Positions 44,010 through 53,512 of a stretch of 64,000 bases of DNA are shown piece by piece (position 1 is the first letter of the stretch; every line of letters begins with the position of its first letter). A program made the translations under genes and the position numbers. The notes under the pieces were generated by a model. The model had not been told where the DNA came from. It saw nothing but the letters and a program-made list of their open reading frames with translations, and searched no databases. The DNA is from Herbaspirillum sp. DW155 (GTDB lineage: Bacteria; Pseudomonadota; Gammaproteobacteria; Burkholderiales; Burkholderiaceae_D): positions 5,022,001-5,086,000 of the forward strand of contig NZ_AP029028.1 in assembly GCF_037076565.1 (NCBI RefSeq), written 5' to 3'.

Positions 44010-46082
44010 TCACAAAGCGCCATCGTGTTCGAGGGGCTGAATAATTTTCTCTGGCAATTCGATGAGATGAAATTTACTTCCGTGCGTTACTGCGGCGAAA
44101 ACTGCTGGGCTCTCATCAAACGACGCTGCAACAATACTCTGCAGAGCAGACGTACCGCTGAAAGTCTGAACGAGTCCCTTCTGACTATCCTGACTCATCG
44201 AGTGCTGCCCTGGCTCATCGAACAGCAAGATGCCAGGATGATTACCTCCGTACTGGCGCGTCGCTGAGGTCTGATAAATAGCAATCAAAAATGCCCAAAT
44301 CAGACGAACGAAGTCACTCGCGGACGATTCAGAGTGAGCGCTCTTCAGGAGAATCTCCCGCAACGTGAGGTCTCCCAACGCCGGCATCAGCGTACCAGGG
44401 TGAATAGTCACTTCCCTTACATCCACACTAGCGTAGTTGAAGGATTGTGCGTTAGCCCGGAAATTCTGCTCAAGTAATCGAATCTTCGTTCTATCTGAGG
44501 CCGAATACAGGTCGCTAGGCATATCCTTCTTAGCCTTCTCGGCCTCAAGCAAACGCTCCAGTAGGCCCGAAGCGCGTTCGAGAAATTTTGAGAGACGATT
44601 CTCGGCCGCGATGTAGTTGTTAATCTCGCGTTCCAACATCAGCTGCTTGCGGATATCGGCCTCAAGCGTATTGTCGGATTTGACAATTGAGTTCCGGAGT
44701 GCCACGACGTACTCACGCTGTTCGACAATCGACACTTCCAGCTGGCGCTGAGTAGTGAGGCTTTCCTGGTAAGAGAAATCAAGGCCAGCAATCTGCCGGC
44801 GCAGCATACTAATCTGCGCCTCCAGGTAATCGATGTTTGCCTGCAAGTCCATCGACTCAATGCCTTCAATCTCCTGCATCAAGGTATCGGACACCGGCGA
44901 ATTACAAGTCGGGCACCTGGATTCCGCGATACTCAAATCGTCCTCAGCCCCCAACTGAAGGAGCTTCCGTGTCGTCTTGTTCTTTCGGATGTCCGACTCG
45001 GCCTGCTCCAGCAGCTGCCTGAACTCAGTAAGACTGGAGTTACGCAGCCTTGCCTCGGCCGATACCCGCTCATATCGCCTAGTCAACGCCTCCAATTTTG
45101 CAGTCTCTGCATTAAGCAATTGCACCGTCTCCGGCGACGAAGACGTAGTTCCTTCCGACTTCTTGTCTTCCAATGCGTGCCACTCATCTCGTTTTAGGAT
45201 AGTGACGTTGGACAGCGGCTTCTCTTCGCCGTTGATTTTCATCCACAGCGACGCATCGCCTCGCTGGAAATCTGACGTCAGCAACCTTGGAATATTTCTG
45301 ACGGAGATTCCTAGAGGCTGGGCAAAGCTCTGAAGGTCATGATATGCATAGCCCCAAGATGTCTGAATCTTCGAGATTTCAGCCTCAGTAATTGCCTTCT
45401 TCTCTTCTAAAGCAAAGTTATCAAGGCCAAGCAGGTACTGAACGACGCGAGTTGGCGCGCCGAGAATTTTGTAGAACGGAATGTTCGCAATGTAGTCAGT
45501 CCAGCCACGCTTCTGTTCGATGAAGAGTGCAGCGGCGACCACTTGAGGATAGAGATGAACCAGGTCCCCAGTTGAGGACTGTACTCGCGGCAATTCCATG
45601 CCCAGGAACGTCTCGAGATAACGGAGATATCCCTCTTCGTACTTCGCCGCACCCGAATCATGGAGGTAAAGCGCCTTCGGCTTCGGAAGTTCTGCTGGTG
45701 GCTCGCGAAGCATGGAGCATTCGAAGACCTCAACGAGCTTCGTCGACTTCTTCTCGTTCTTCAACGGGCGCCGGAACGTTACGACTTTCCCCTCCTTGTT
45801 CGAGACTTCGACAAGGACGGCCGATTCGTCAATCTTGTGCTTACGCCCGCTGATTGTGAATTCATCGCGGACCGCGGACGTCAAGGTCTTCTCGCCCTTG
45901 GCGCCGACAAGCTCCTCAAGGCCCAAGCCATAGAGCAGCGTGTTTACGAATGTACTTTTTCCGGAGGAGTTATTCCCCTTGATGATGTTCAGGCCGCTAT
46001 CGAACTTGCATTCAAAGCCGTAGGTGCTTCCCGCACTATTGATTTTTATTTGGACTGCTCGAATAAACACTCTCACCCCCAC
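44010..46082 (-). CDS. ABC-3C system SMC-like ATPase
   Basis: A 690-aa Rad50/SMC-like ATPase. Walker A is NIIKGNNSSGKSTFVNTLLYG (about residues 32-52), a coiled-coil middle includes a CPTC zinc-hook-like pair (RCPTCNSPVSD), and Walker B is GILLFDEPGQHS. This is the large ATPase of three-component (ABC-3C) conflict systems. Its start overlaps the middle-component gene by 10 bp, and the metallopeptidase gene follows with an 18-bp gap. The system probably senses invading DNA or its processing and activates an effector, which is inference from the family. Confidence 0.82.
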   Translation of the reverse strand: MGVRVFIRAVQIKINSAGSTYGFECKFDSGLNIIKGNNSSGKSTFVNTLLYGLGLEELVGAKGEKTLTSAVRDEFTISGRKHKIDESAVLVEVSNKEGKVVTFRRPLKNEKKSTKLVEVFECSMLREPPAELPKPKALYLHDSGAAKYEEGYLRYLETFLGMELPRVQSSTGDLVHLYPQVVAAALFIEQKRGWTDYIANIPFYKILGAPTRVVQYLLGLDNFALEEKKAITEAEISKIQTSWGYAYHDLQSFAQPLGISVRNIPRLLTSDFQRGDASLWMKINGEEKPLSNVTILKRDEWHALEDKKSEGTTSSSPETVQLLNAETAKLEALTRRYERVSAEARLRNSSLTEFRQLLEQAESDIRKNKTTRKLLQLGAEDDLSIAESRCPTCNSPVSDTLMQEIEGIESMDLQANIDYLEAQISMLRRQIAGLDFSYQESLTTQRQLEVSIVEQREYVVALRNSIVKSDNTLEADIRKQLMLEREINNYIAAENRLSKFLERASGLLERLLEAEKAKKDMPSDLYSASDRTKIRLLEQNFRANAQSFNYASVDVREVTIHPGTLMPALGDLTLREILLKSAHSESSASDFVRLIWAFLIAIYQTSATRQYGGNHPGILLFDEPGQHSMSQDSQKGLVQTFSGTSALQSIVAASFDESPAVFAAVTHGSKFHLIELPEKIIQPLEHDGAL

Positions 46083-46513
46083 CTGTTCACTATTGCATCA
46101 ACCATCTTCTGGGTCACAGATATCCCGATGGTTTCTAAGAATGCTCGGTCCTCTTCAAACAGACCTTCCTTGATGACGCGCGCGCAGAACTTCTGTCCCA
46201 ACATTGATAACTTGAAGCCTTGAGCTACAGGGTCAATCAGGCCATCTGCCTTCGCGAAAGCAAGTGCCTTGTTAAGGGTTGGGTCAACACCCCATGCTGG
46301 AAAGCTAATTTGATTTTCCTGAGAAGCAGCAAGCAGCTTCTTCTGACGCTCTGCATCCTTCAAGACCCAGTTAAATAGCTGCAACCTGATGAGACTCGAT
46401 TGCTTAGCGCGCGACGCCAGGTGGAGAACCAGAAGAATCTGGGTAATCTTGTACATTGGCCTATGGTCCGGAAGGACTGATGATGGCCGTATCGTGAATT
46501 CAAACGAGAACAT
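46073..46513 (-). CDS. ABC-3C system middle component
   Basis: A 146-aa helical protein (YKITQILLVLHLASRAKQSSLIRLQLFNWVLKDAERQKKLL, then KALAFAKADGLIDPVAQGFKLSMLGQKFCARV) with a wHTH-like pattern. This matches the small middle component found between effector and ATPase genes in ABC-3C systems. It overlaps the ATPase gene by 10 bp and starts 3 bp after the effector gene ends, so all three are translationally linked. Confidence 0.7.
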   Translation of the reverse strand: MFSFEFTIRPSSVLPDHRPMYKITQILLVLHLASRAKQSSLIRLQLFNWVLKDAERQKKLLAASQENQISFPAWGVDPTLNKALAFAKADGLIDPVAQGFKLSMLGQKFCARVIKEGLFEEDRAFLETIGISVTQKMVDAIVNRWG

Positions 46514-46516
46514 GGC

Positions 46517-47479
46517 TTATTCCCTTACGTCGAGCTGGCAAACAGCCAGCCACCGTGAGATGAGAAGGTCCACAGTCCGTTGAACACTGTTATGCGAAAT
46601 AGCACCGCCCAGTTCCAGCGCGATTCGCTGGCTGAGCTCTTCTCGGATTTTTTCTACTAGCTCGTTGGGCTGACCGTTCCAGCGCAGCTGCTTCTTCTTC
46701 ATCTCGTTGCCGTACTGGCCGATGACGTGATAGAGCTTTCGATATGCTTGAGGCGAAGCGCGCTCAATCTCAGCGAGGTTATCGTCGCATTGAAGGAATT
46801 CAGATTCAGTAATCTGATTGAGTTCCGCCAGCTCGTTATCGAATGTCGGCGAGCTAGACCTGGATTTCAGAAGAACCCTGTTCTTTCTTTCAATCAGGCT
46901 CAGATATTCCCGCGGCAGCCCTGGAAGAACGTCTTCCTTGGGCAGGATGGGGCCAATTTGAAGACCGACGCCATCAGTGCGGCGGCATTGCTCAAACTCG
47001 TTTGCATAGAAGCCAGCATCTTGCAACTTGATGTCGAAATCAGCATGCAGAAGCGGAATACCCCAGGCTTTCGCCTCGATTTCCTTCTTGCGAGCATGAA
47101 CGTGCAAATCATTATCATCCACAATTGGCGTGACAAAAATCCACCGTTTAATCTGGATTCCAAGCCGCTTAGTCAGTTCGACTTCGTTCTTCTTGAGCTT
47201 GGGTATGTCGGTAGTAATCTTGTCGCGAATCGCTTCGTACAGCTCGTCGCGCGTATATTCTTTTTCAGGGCAATAGCACTGGAATACCGTGCCGTCAGAA
47301 GTCCAGCCTTCAATGCCAAAGTCTCCTGGAGAGGAGGCAGGCATGGGCTGGTACTCATCCCCATATTTGATTTTAAAAGCGGCTTGGCAATGACGCTCCC
47401 AACTGGTGCCATCAAAGTCGCCATACACAGTGCGAATCAACCGATGCTCCCCTTGCAATGCAGCGCTTTGACCGTTCAT
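46517..47479 (-). CDS. ABC-3C effector protein with restriction-endonuclease-like domain
   Basis: A 320-aa protein. The N-terminal part has SWERHCQAAFKIKYG and SSPGDFGIEGWTSDGTVFQCYCPEKEYT, a PD-(D/E)xK-like pattern (Asp, Glu and Gln-Cys strands), followed by DIPKLKKN and RWIFVTPIVDDNDLHVHARKKEIEAKAWG. The C-terminal 150 residues are helical, as in the shared C-terminal domain of ABC-3C effectors. The start at 47479 is chosen by the family-like length; an extra 27 upstream residues look non-coding, and the GGAG lies close to the ATG. It is the first gene of the ABC-3C operon. Confidence 0.7.
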   Translation of the reverse strand: MNGQSAALQGEHRLIRTVYGDFDGTSWERHCQAAFKIKYGDEYQPMPASSPGDFGIEGWTSDGTVFQCYCPEKEYTRDELYEAIRDKITTDIPKLKKNEVELTKRLGIQIKRWIFVTPIVDDNDLHVHARKKEIEAKAWGIPLLHADFDIKLQDAGFYANEFEQCRRTDGVGLQIGPILPKEDVLPGLPREYLSLIERKNRVLLKSRSSSPTFDNELAELNQITESEFLQCDDNLAEIERASPQAYRKLYHVIGQYGNEMKKKQLRWNGQPNELVEKIREELSQRIALELGGAISHNSVQRTVDLLISRWLAVCQLDVRE

Positions 47480-47950
47480 CACTCCATGATGAAGGGCCCC
47501 CAGGCTGAATACCGGTGCCGAGACCTGAACGGTCAGCCAGCACCATCCCCCACGCGGCATTCCCGTGCCGCAGTCTTTGTGAGTCGAGTTACTTGCATTT
47601 TCAGCTGTTAATGTTACGTGAAAATATGTATTTTTATTTAACCATTTGGTGTAAAAAGTTGCACCTGGTCAAGAATCGGTCATTGGCAAAAATGACAAAT
47701 AAATATCATTTTGACAATTAAATGCTATCTGCTTTGCTGCTAAAAGTGGCCGGCTGGAGGACTAAATGAAGTCGACTGTGACAAGCCCTGCCGTTTTGAG
47801 TGATTTCATCGGCCTGAAACCCGCGTGTTACTGTCATAAAAGCACACTCCCTCTTCAACTGCGCCCAGCCACGTAGTTAATTGTTGTAAATAGCGTAGTG
47901 TGACATCCGATTATCAATGGCGCCGTGTGACAGGTGTTAGGGGAATTCTG
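47480..47950. promoter_or_regulatory. AT-rich divergent promoter region with inverted repeats
   Basis: About 470 bp between the divergent ABC-3C and nuclease-caspase operons. GTCATT and AATGAC flank GGCAAA (47679-47696), and AAAATGA/TCATTTT (47689-47695, 47706-47712) overlap it. These may be an operator for a local repressor. No ORF of note. The sequence from about 47590 to 47740 is strongly AT-rich, consistent with two divergent promoters. Confidence 0.4.
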
Positions 47951-49546
47951 ATGGATATCGTAGAACACGCTCTTGCGATGCACGGGCCTTGCGTCAGCAC
48001 GACGCTTGTCGCCACCTTGGTGGAAAAGTACGGCGTTACGGCCGTCAATGCCCGCCAGAAGGTCTCACGAAACAAGACCATTAAAAAATTGGCATACGTC
48101 AAGTTTCCTCGTAATGCCCAATTCATCTATTTCCAGAAAGACTATGCTTCCCCCATGTTTTGGGACGCGCTCATTCGCGACCTGTTGAAGCACAGCATTT
48201 CTCACGGCAGCGCCCTAGCCTGTCTCTTCGCACGCCGCGGCATCATGCCCAGGAAGCACTTCGAAATTGCGTGCGGAGCACCACTTGCAAAAAAGGGGCA
48301 TCTCGCGCCGGCCAAAATATTGGAAATACTTCTTGCGTCCAAACTTGTCCAATTGGTCGACGTACCGGGAGTTGGCCAATGCATAGAACTTGGCAATCAA
48401 CGTCTACCTGATGCAATAGAAGTTGCGAAGATGCGTGCGCGCCTACGGACCGAAGAGGTTTTACTTGGAGCAGTGCGAGATTGGGCGAGGGACCTGGGCT
48501 TTGTTAGCTACCAGAAGGTGGCTATCAGAGACGAGAACGAAGATGGAAAGCAGCCCCGCGTAGGCACTTTCAGCTGGGATTTGACCGGTCCATCCTATCT
48601 TTCGCCAATGCTCCAATGGAACGGAAGCGCACCGAAGCCAGGTTTTCTAGCCTGCGATGTGCTACTCGGCACCAACATTCGCGAAGAACATATTCGGCCA
48701 TTCATCAATAAATGTAAGACTCTACGCAACCTGAAAAATGTAGGGCGCTGCCTGTACTTCTTTGTAGCTGATGGTTTTGACCAAAAAGCCTTCGCACTCG
48801 CACGTTCGGAAGGAATTGTTGCGGCAACGACCGAGACTCTTTTTGGCAAAGAGGTAGCAGAGGCACTCAAGAAGCTGACCAGCTTATTGACTGACCTGTA
48901 TCCAAGCGCGGCCGGTCTTGAGCGTCTTGATGAGATTTTCACAAATCTGAAGCACATCGAAGGCGCAGCACTGAATCTCCGAGGGGCTCTTTTCGAATAC
49001 CTGGTCGCGGAGTATGTACGCACTAACGAAGCCAGCACCGAAATCTCAATGAACCAGGTCGTACGCGACGAAATGGATGCAAAGGCCGAAGTAGATGTTC
49101 TAGTGACACACTACAAAAAACCCATGCGATTCATCGAATGCAAAGGATACAAGCCTGGTGGCACTGTTTCCGACAATGACGTTGAGCGATGGCTGAACGA
49201 CCGCATTCCATTGATTCGCCGAGTAGCAGCAGCTCACCCTGATTGGCGAGATGTGGACCAAATATCTGAATTGTGGACTACCGGGAAGTTGAGCGAAAGA
49301 GCCCAAGCGATGTTTGCCGCAAAACAGGACGAAGTTCGGAAATTCAAACTGGTGCTTGTGAGCGGAGAGGAATTAGCCGAGCGCATATCGCAGTCCGGTA
49401 ACACGTCGCTCAAGAAAACGTTCCGGCAGCACTTCTTCGACCATCCGTTGGAAAAGATAGACAAGGCTATTGAGAAGCGTAAGCGTCGCACTTCGATACC
49501 AGAGACAGCATGGCCGACAAGGCGTGAGGCCGATGAGTTGGCCTGA
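47951..49546 (+). CDS. PD-(D/E)XK nuclease-domain protein
   Basis: A 531-aa protein. Residues 1-130 hold two helical wHTH-like segments (MDIVEHALAMHGPCVSTTLVATLVEKYGVTAVNARQKVSRNKTIKKL). The C-terminal domain has GALFEYLVAEYV (E349), KAEVDVLV (D382) and RFIECKGY (E396, K398): a restriction-enzyme-like E-D-ExK site of the Mrr/Holliday-resolvase type. The ATG at 47951 has GGGGA 6 nt upstream. It is followed after 39 bp by a caspase-like gene. The pair is the most unusual two-gene unit in the island. No family name could be assigned with confidence. Confidence 0.65.
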   Translation: MDIVEHALAMHGPCVSTTLVATLVEKYGVTAVNARQKVSRNKTIKKLAYVKFPRNAQFIYFQKDYASPMFWDALIRDLLKHSISHGSALACLFARRGIMPRKHFEIACGAPLAKKGHLAPAKILEILLASKLVQLVDVPGVGQCIELGNQRLPDAIEVAKMRARLRTEEVLLGAVRDWARDLGFVSYQKVAIRDENEDGKQPRVGTFSWDLTGPSYLSPMLQWNGSAPKPGFLACDVLLGTNIREEHIRPFINKCKTLRNLKNVGRCLYFFVADGFDQKAFALARSEGIVAATTETLFGKEVAEALKKLTSLLTDLYPSAAGLERLDEIFTNLKHIEGAALNLRGALFEYLVAEYVRTNEASTEISMNQVVRDEMDAKAEVDVLVTHYKKPMRFIECKGYKPGGTVSDNDVERWLNDRIPLIRRVAAAHPDWRDVDQISELWTTGKLSERAQAMFAAKQDEVRKFKLVLVSGEELAERISQSGNTSLKKTFRQHFFDHPLEKIDKAIEKRKRRTSIPETAWPTRREADELA

Positions 49547-49585
49547 TGCCCACCGCGCGCCAACTTAGCTCAAGAAAGGAAATAA

Positions 49586-50443
49586 ATGGGGAAGAAAGTA
49601 ATTCTCGCGGCGGTCTACTTCATCAATCAAATGCCGCAGGCGGAACGTGGAATTGTTCGCCGCTTGGTGGAAGACCTTGAAGCCCGCCGTGCTGCTGCTG
49701 AAACTCAAATAGATATTTTCGAAGCAAATATCGAGAATAAGTCAGAGCTCGAAAAGTTCTTCAAGGAAGTAACTGACAATGCTGCAAGTCATCAAGATGG
49801 CCATGTCATCTTCCATATTGATGCCCATTCCGACAAAACTGGGATTGAAGTGAATGGAGAGATGATTCCATGGAAGGAGTTCTTCACGCTGTTACGCTCA
49901 GTGAACAAAGCACTCCATGGGAGATTATCGATACACCTAGCGGCATGCCGTGCGGCCTGGTCCCTCAAAGTTGTCGATATCAACAAATCGGCCCCCTTTA
50001 TGGGTCTGATTGCGCCGACGATTGATATAAGTGCGGAAGACAGCATCGCTATTTACCGTACATTCTACGAAATTGTTTTCGAACAGAGAAACTACAGGGC
50101 GGCCATGATGGCGATGCTTCACGAGGCCAAAGGTAGAAAAATTGGAATTCACCTCACGACCGCTGCACGCCTATTCTGCGATGGAGCAGCTTCTTTCTTA
50201 GAGAAGGAGAATACGGCCAAGAAGCGTCAGCAACGCCTAGAAACCATGGTGTCTACGATGAACAAACTTGGCTTCAATGGGCTTGCCTTTCGGAAGATGA
50301 TGAGAACGATGACGAACTCAGACCCGATACCCTATTTGAACAAATCTTGGAGAAGATTCACGCTTCTCGATGTCTACCCAGACCTCATAGAGGAGGTTAA
50401 GGCGCAGATGCCACTTGAAATGCTTAAACTTCTTCGGGAGTAG
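49586..50443 (+). CDS. Caspase/CHAT-like protease candidate
   Basis: A 285-aa protein. The core HVIFHIDAHSDKTGIEVNGEMIPWKEFFTLLRSVNKALHGRLSIHLAACRAAW shows the pattern of clan CD proteases: a hydrophobic strand ending with His (H81), about 40 residues, then a strand ending with Cys (C121). The strands before and after also fit a caspase-like fold. The C-terminal 90 residues are basic and helical and may bind a partner. AAGGAA lies before the start. It is 39 bp behind the PD-(D/E)XK gene and is probably its operon partner. The assignment rests on motif geometry only. Confidence 0.55.
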   Translation: MGKKVILAAVYFINQMPQAERGIVRRLVEDLEARRAAAETQIDIFEANIENKSELEKFFKEVTDNAASHQDGHVIFHIDAHSDKTGIEVNGEMIPWKEFFTLLRSVNKALHGRLSIHLAACRAAWSLKVVDINKSAPFMGLIAPTIDISAEDSIAIYRTFYEIVFEQRNYRAAMMAMLHEAKGRKIGIHLTTAARLFCDGAASFLEKENTAKKRQQRLETMVSTMNKLGFNGLAFRKMMRTMTNSDPIPYLNKSWRRFTLLDVYPDLIEEVKAQMPLEMLKLLRE

Positions 50444-50636
50444 TTGCGTATTTTTCGTGCCCACGCGGGCGGGTGCACGGTGGAGATGTAGGGAGAAATG
50501 CAGACTCAGCTTCACCCACATCCCTCCTGGCAGCCAGGCATCTGCATCGCTTATTTCTGACCCAGCAGCAAACGACTATCACCGCGGGTACACTTGATAC
50601 CTTAAAAAAACAATCAAATGCATCTGTGGGGGTTGC

Positions 50637-51875
50637 ATGAAAGAGAAGAAATATAGTGCGCTAGGGCGCCATCTGGCCGGGCTACGAGCGGATTTTGTGA
50701 CGATTTCTTTTGCAGAAATCGAGGAAATTATCGGGGATACACTTCCGGCGAGTGCGCACAAACATCAGGCGTGGTGGTCGAACCAAACGACAAACACCCA
50801 TAACTGGGCCCATCTCTGGCAATCGGCCGGCTGGCGCCAGGAGTCTGTGAATTTTGACCGGCAAGAGGTGTCCTTCAAACGGCAAAGCGCCAGCCTGCTT
50901 TCGACCTTGGCCAGCTTAGCTCCAAAAACGAAGGAAACCATCTATGACCTTCTAAACGTCGCGGGCATATCAACACAAAAATGGCACCAAAAGGCAAACG
51001 GCGATGTGGCCGGCGCCATTAAAGCCAACGGACGTTACTGCTACAACTGGTCCTTTGGGTCATTGCATGAAAAGTACGTACTTTGCCTATGGCACGACGA
51101 CCTCAGAATCGAAGAAAATGACATCGTCACGTCTGAAAGCATGCGAGGACTGCGCGATTTCTTACGCGAGGACGCACGAAACCCCGAGACGAGCGAATCA
51201 CAGCGAATTCGCGGTCTGATTCAAGCTGTTCGTGCAGACGAATTCGACCAAGCTGTAAAAGAATCCTATGACCGACGGATGCCTATATCGGTCATCATTG
51301 CACGTGGGGATAGACATGACAGAGAGCGCCAAGGCGAAGGTAGCTCTCACGTCCAATTTCGCGCACTAGACCCAATCCCCTGGTACGTTCACAACTACAA
51401 CGAAGATAATGGTGAATATCTTCTAGTGCGAGGCTCAGAGCCTAAAGGCCTCCTGGACTCAATCTCAAGTGACGGAAACGACATGGACACCTGGAAACAG
51501 GATGTCCTCGGCGTCATCAAGCTTAGACAGGGCCAGACGGAGTTTCGCAATAAACTCCTGGCGGCCTATCGCAAGCAATGCGCGGTTACAAAATGCCGAG
51601 TAGAAGGATTGCTTGAAGCTGCACACATCCGCCCGCACTCTGAAGCGGTTAACTATGATGTCACGAACGGCTTGCTGCTTCGTGCCGATATCCACACACT
51701 ATTCGACCTAAAGCTGTTGTTTATTGACAGCCAGCTGAAAGTGCGACTGGCCCCAGAACTGCTTGCCTCCGAGTACAAGCAATTGGAGGGGCGGGAAATC
51801 GTACATCCGCATAGCCCATCCGAAATGCCCAACCGGGATGCCTTGCAAGCGCGATTCAAAGAATTTCCGAAATGA
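50637..51875 (+). CDS. DUF7662-HNH endonuclease
   Basis: A 412-aa protein. The N-terminal 85 residues (LAGLRADFVTISFAEIEEIIGDTLPASAHKHQAWWSN ... AGWRQESVNFDRQEVSFKR) fit the DUF7662 pattern. The C-terminal 110 residues contain an HNH nuclease: YRKQCAVTKCRVEGLLEAAHIRPHSEAV and NGLLLRADIHTLFD with the conserved His, Asn and His. The middle part (about residues 90-300) is unassigned. The start has GGGGG 4 nt upstream. Such fusions are common in restriction or defence loci. It is a monocistronic-looking gene 190 bp past the caspase-like gene. Confidence 0.75.
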   Translation: MKEKKYSALGRHLAGLRADFVTISFAEIEEIIGDTLPASAHKHQAWWSNQTTNTHNWAHLWQSAGWRQESVNFDRQEVSFKRQSASLLSTLASLAPKTKETIYDLLNVAGISTQKWHQKANGDVAGAIKANGRYCYNWSFGSLHEKYVLCLWHDDLRIEENDIVTSESMRGLRDFLREDARNPETSESQRIRGLIQAVRADEFDQAVKESYDRRMPISVIIARGDRHDRERQGEGSSHVQFRALDPIPWYVHNYNEDNGEYLLVRGSEPKGLLDSISSDGNDMDTWKQDVLGVIKLRQGQTEFRNKLLAAYRKQCAVTKCRVEGLLEAAHIRPHSEAVNYDVTNGLLLRADIHTLFDLKLLFIDSQLKVRLAPELLASEYKQLEGREIVHPHSPSEMPNRDALQARFKEFPK

Positions 51876-51963
51876 GTGCGTTCGGATGTAGTGCTTTGCT
51901 TGTCATTGCAACTCCGATGTATCAACATTGCAACCTACCTTACAAAAATAGAGGGAAAGCCCG

Positions 51964-52827
51964 ATGCAGACCAGCATCTCAATCCGGTATAAGGGGCCGG
52001 CGGTAGACAATGGCCTCATGGATGTCTACCAGGCAGCCAGCAATATGGTGGCCTTTTCGGAATTCATGGTCACTGCGGTGAAATCCAAGTACGGCGACCA
52101 CACCGACGTAAAAGCAGAAGTTTCAGGCTTTGAACACGGCTCATTTGTCACCAATCTGGTCATGGACATCGCCGGGCCGGCAGCGACGCTCTTGGCGACT
52201 GTCTCAGCCAAAGATGTCTACTCGCTCGTCAAAGATGCAATGTCTTTGTGGAAATTCCTCAAAGGGGCGGCTCCAAAGGCTGTTTCGTACACCAATGAGA
52301 AAGGCATGCAGGCCAATGTGACCAATAACAATGGCCAAGTAATCCAAGTTCAGACTGAAGCCCTGAATCTCGTCTTAAGCGATAAAGGGGCAGAGACCGT
52401 TGGTCGCTTTGTTCGTGATGCCCTGCACAAATCAGGCATTGACTCAGTGAACATTGATGGCGCAAGCGACGCCTTGGCAGAAGTACAAAAAGACGAAGCT
52501 GATTATTTCGTCCCAATTGTTCGTGAGGAAAAACTCTCGGATAACGTGGTGACCATGTCACTCATTCTACTTTCGCCGAACTTCCAAGAAGGGAATAAGT
52601 GGAAATTCAGCGATGGCGACAGCAATAATTTCTCAGCCACAATGGCAGATGAAGACTTCGTACGTCGCGTGAATGAAGGCGAACGATTCGGAAAGGGCGA
52701 CATGCTACAGGTTGAGATGCACATCCAACAGTACAAAGTCGGGCAGAAAATCAATACCGAACGCAGGGTCCTGAAAGTCATTCAGCATCATGAGCAACAT
52801 ACTCAGCCAGGACTTTTCGAGGGTTAA
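51964..52827 (+). CDS. Unknown 287-aa protein
   Basis: Function not recognised. The N-terminal 45 residues (TSISIRYKGPAVDNGLMDVYQAASNMVAFSEFMVTAV) and the following VSGFEHGSFVTNLVMDI look like an alpha/beta sensor-like domain of the kind seen next to defence effectors. A hydrophobic helical stretch follows (GPAATLLATVSAKDVYSLVKDAMSLWKFL). The C-terminal half is beta-rich. GGGAA before the start, gap of 88 bp to the HNH gene on the same strand: they may be a pair. No catalytic motif is visible. Confidence 0.55.
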   Translation: MQTSISIRYKGPAVDNGLMDVYQAASNMVAFSEFMVTAVKSKYGDHTDVKAEVSGFEHGSFVTNLVMDIAGPAATLLATVSAKDVYSLVKDAMSLWKFLKGAAPKAVSYTNEKGMQANVTNNNGQVIQVQTEALNLVLSDKGAETVGRFVRDALHKSGIDSVNIDGASDALAEVQKDEADYFVPIVREEKLSDNVVTMSLILLSPNFQEGNKWKFSDGDSNNFSATMADEDFVRRVNEGERFGKGDMLQVEMHIQQYKVGQKINTERRVLKVIQHHEQHTQPGLFEG

Positions 52828-53060
52828 TACTCTAGCTGCTCACTGGAACCAGTGCACGATGCCGACTGCATTCTCCGGTAGATTTCGTAGCGCAGCCACA
52901 TTAACAGCACGTCAAATCAACACGGCATAGCTCTTAGCGAAACGGATGGATTTATCCACATAGGGTGTGACCAAATAGGAGCCATTCCAATGGCAGCCAA
53001 GTCGGGTCACTTGCCTCCCTCGGATGCAGCGCGCACGGACTTAGCAGAGCAATCCGAAAA

Positions 53061-53387
53061 TCAGCGTTCGGCCGAAATCTCTTTGAGTAGCGCTCTTACT
53101 TTTTCGCGGTCTTTTTTCTTAAGAGCACCCCACTGGCGGACGACCTCCGCCAAACCATCGTCTTCGCAATAAAAGAAAGCAGTCGGCACGGATAACGCCA
53201 CGCCTATCTTCTTCGCAGTCTCAAACGGCGGCTCGTGAGCACCAGTCTCATATCGACTGATACGTGCACTCGCGGTCGTTTCATCCAGACCAATCCTCAC
53301 ACCCAGCTGGTCTTGCGGAATATCCGCGTGCAGGCGTGCCTGGCGCAGACGTGCTCCGAAAACTATGGATGGGGTCTTTTTTGACAT
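53061..53387 (-). CDS. XRE-family repressor
   Basis: A 108-aa protein with an N-terminal XRE HTH: FGARLRQARLHADIPQDQLGVRIGLDETTASARISRYETGAHEPPFETAKKIGVAL (about residues 10-65). The rest is a short helical tail that may dimerise. Two palindromes lie immediately upstream, the first just 1 bp before the start codon, so autorepression is likely. The divergent 32-codon ORF on the other side of the operators could be its partner. Confidence 0.85.
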   Translation of the reverse strand: MSKKTPSIVFGARLRQARLHADIPQDQLGVRIGLDETTASARISRYETGAHEPPFETAKKIGVALSVPTAFFYCEDDGLAEVVRQWGALKKKDREKVRALLKEISAER

Positions 53388-53388
53388 C

Positions 53389-53437
53389 CTACGATATTCG
53401 TAGAACGTGCTTGTGAAATCTCTACGAAATACGTAGA
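53389..53437. promoter_or_regulatory. Pair of operator palindromes for XRE repressor
   Basis: CTACGATATTCGTAG (53389-53403) and TCTACGAAATACGTAGA (53421-53437) share the half-site CTACG, and a third half-site CGTAG follows at about 53443. Spacing centre to centre is about 33 bp, close to three helical turns. They cover the start region of the XRE gene and probably its promoter. Confidence 0.75.
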
Positions 53438-53512
53438 CTTGCCGTAGAGAAATCGCAAAAATGGCGTTCTCTCATATACCAAACAAGGAAAATAAGGATT
53501 CCGGGGGGAATT

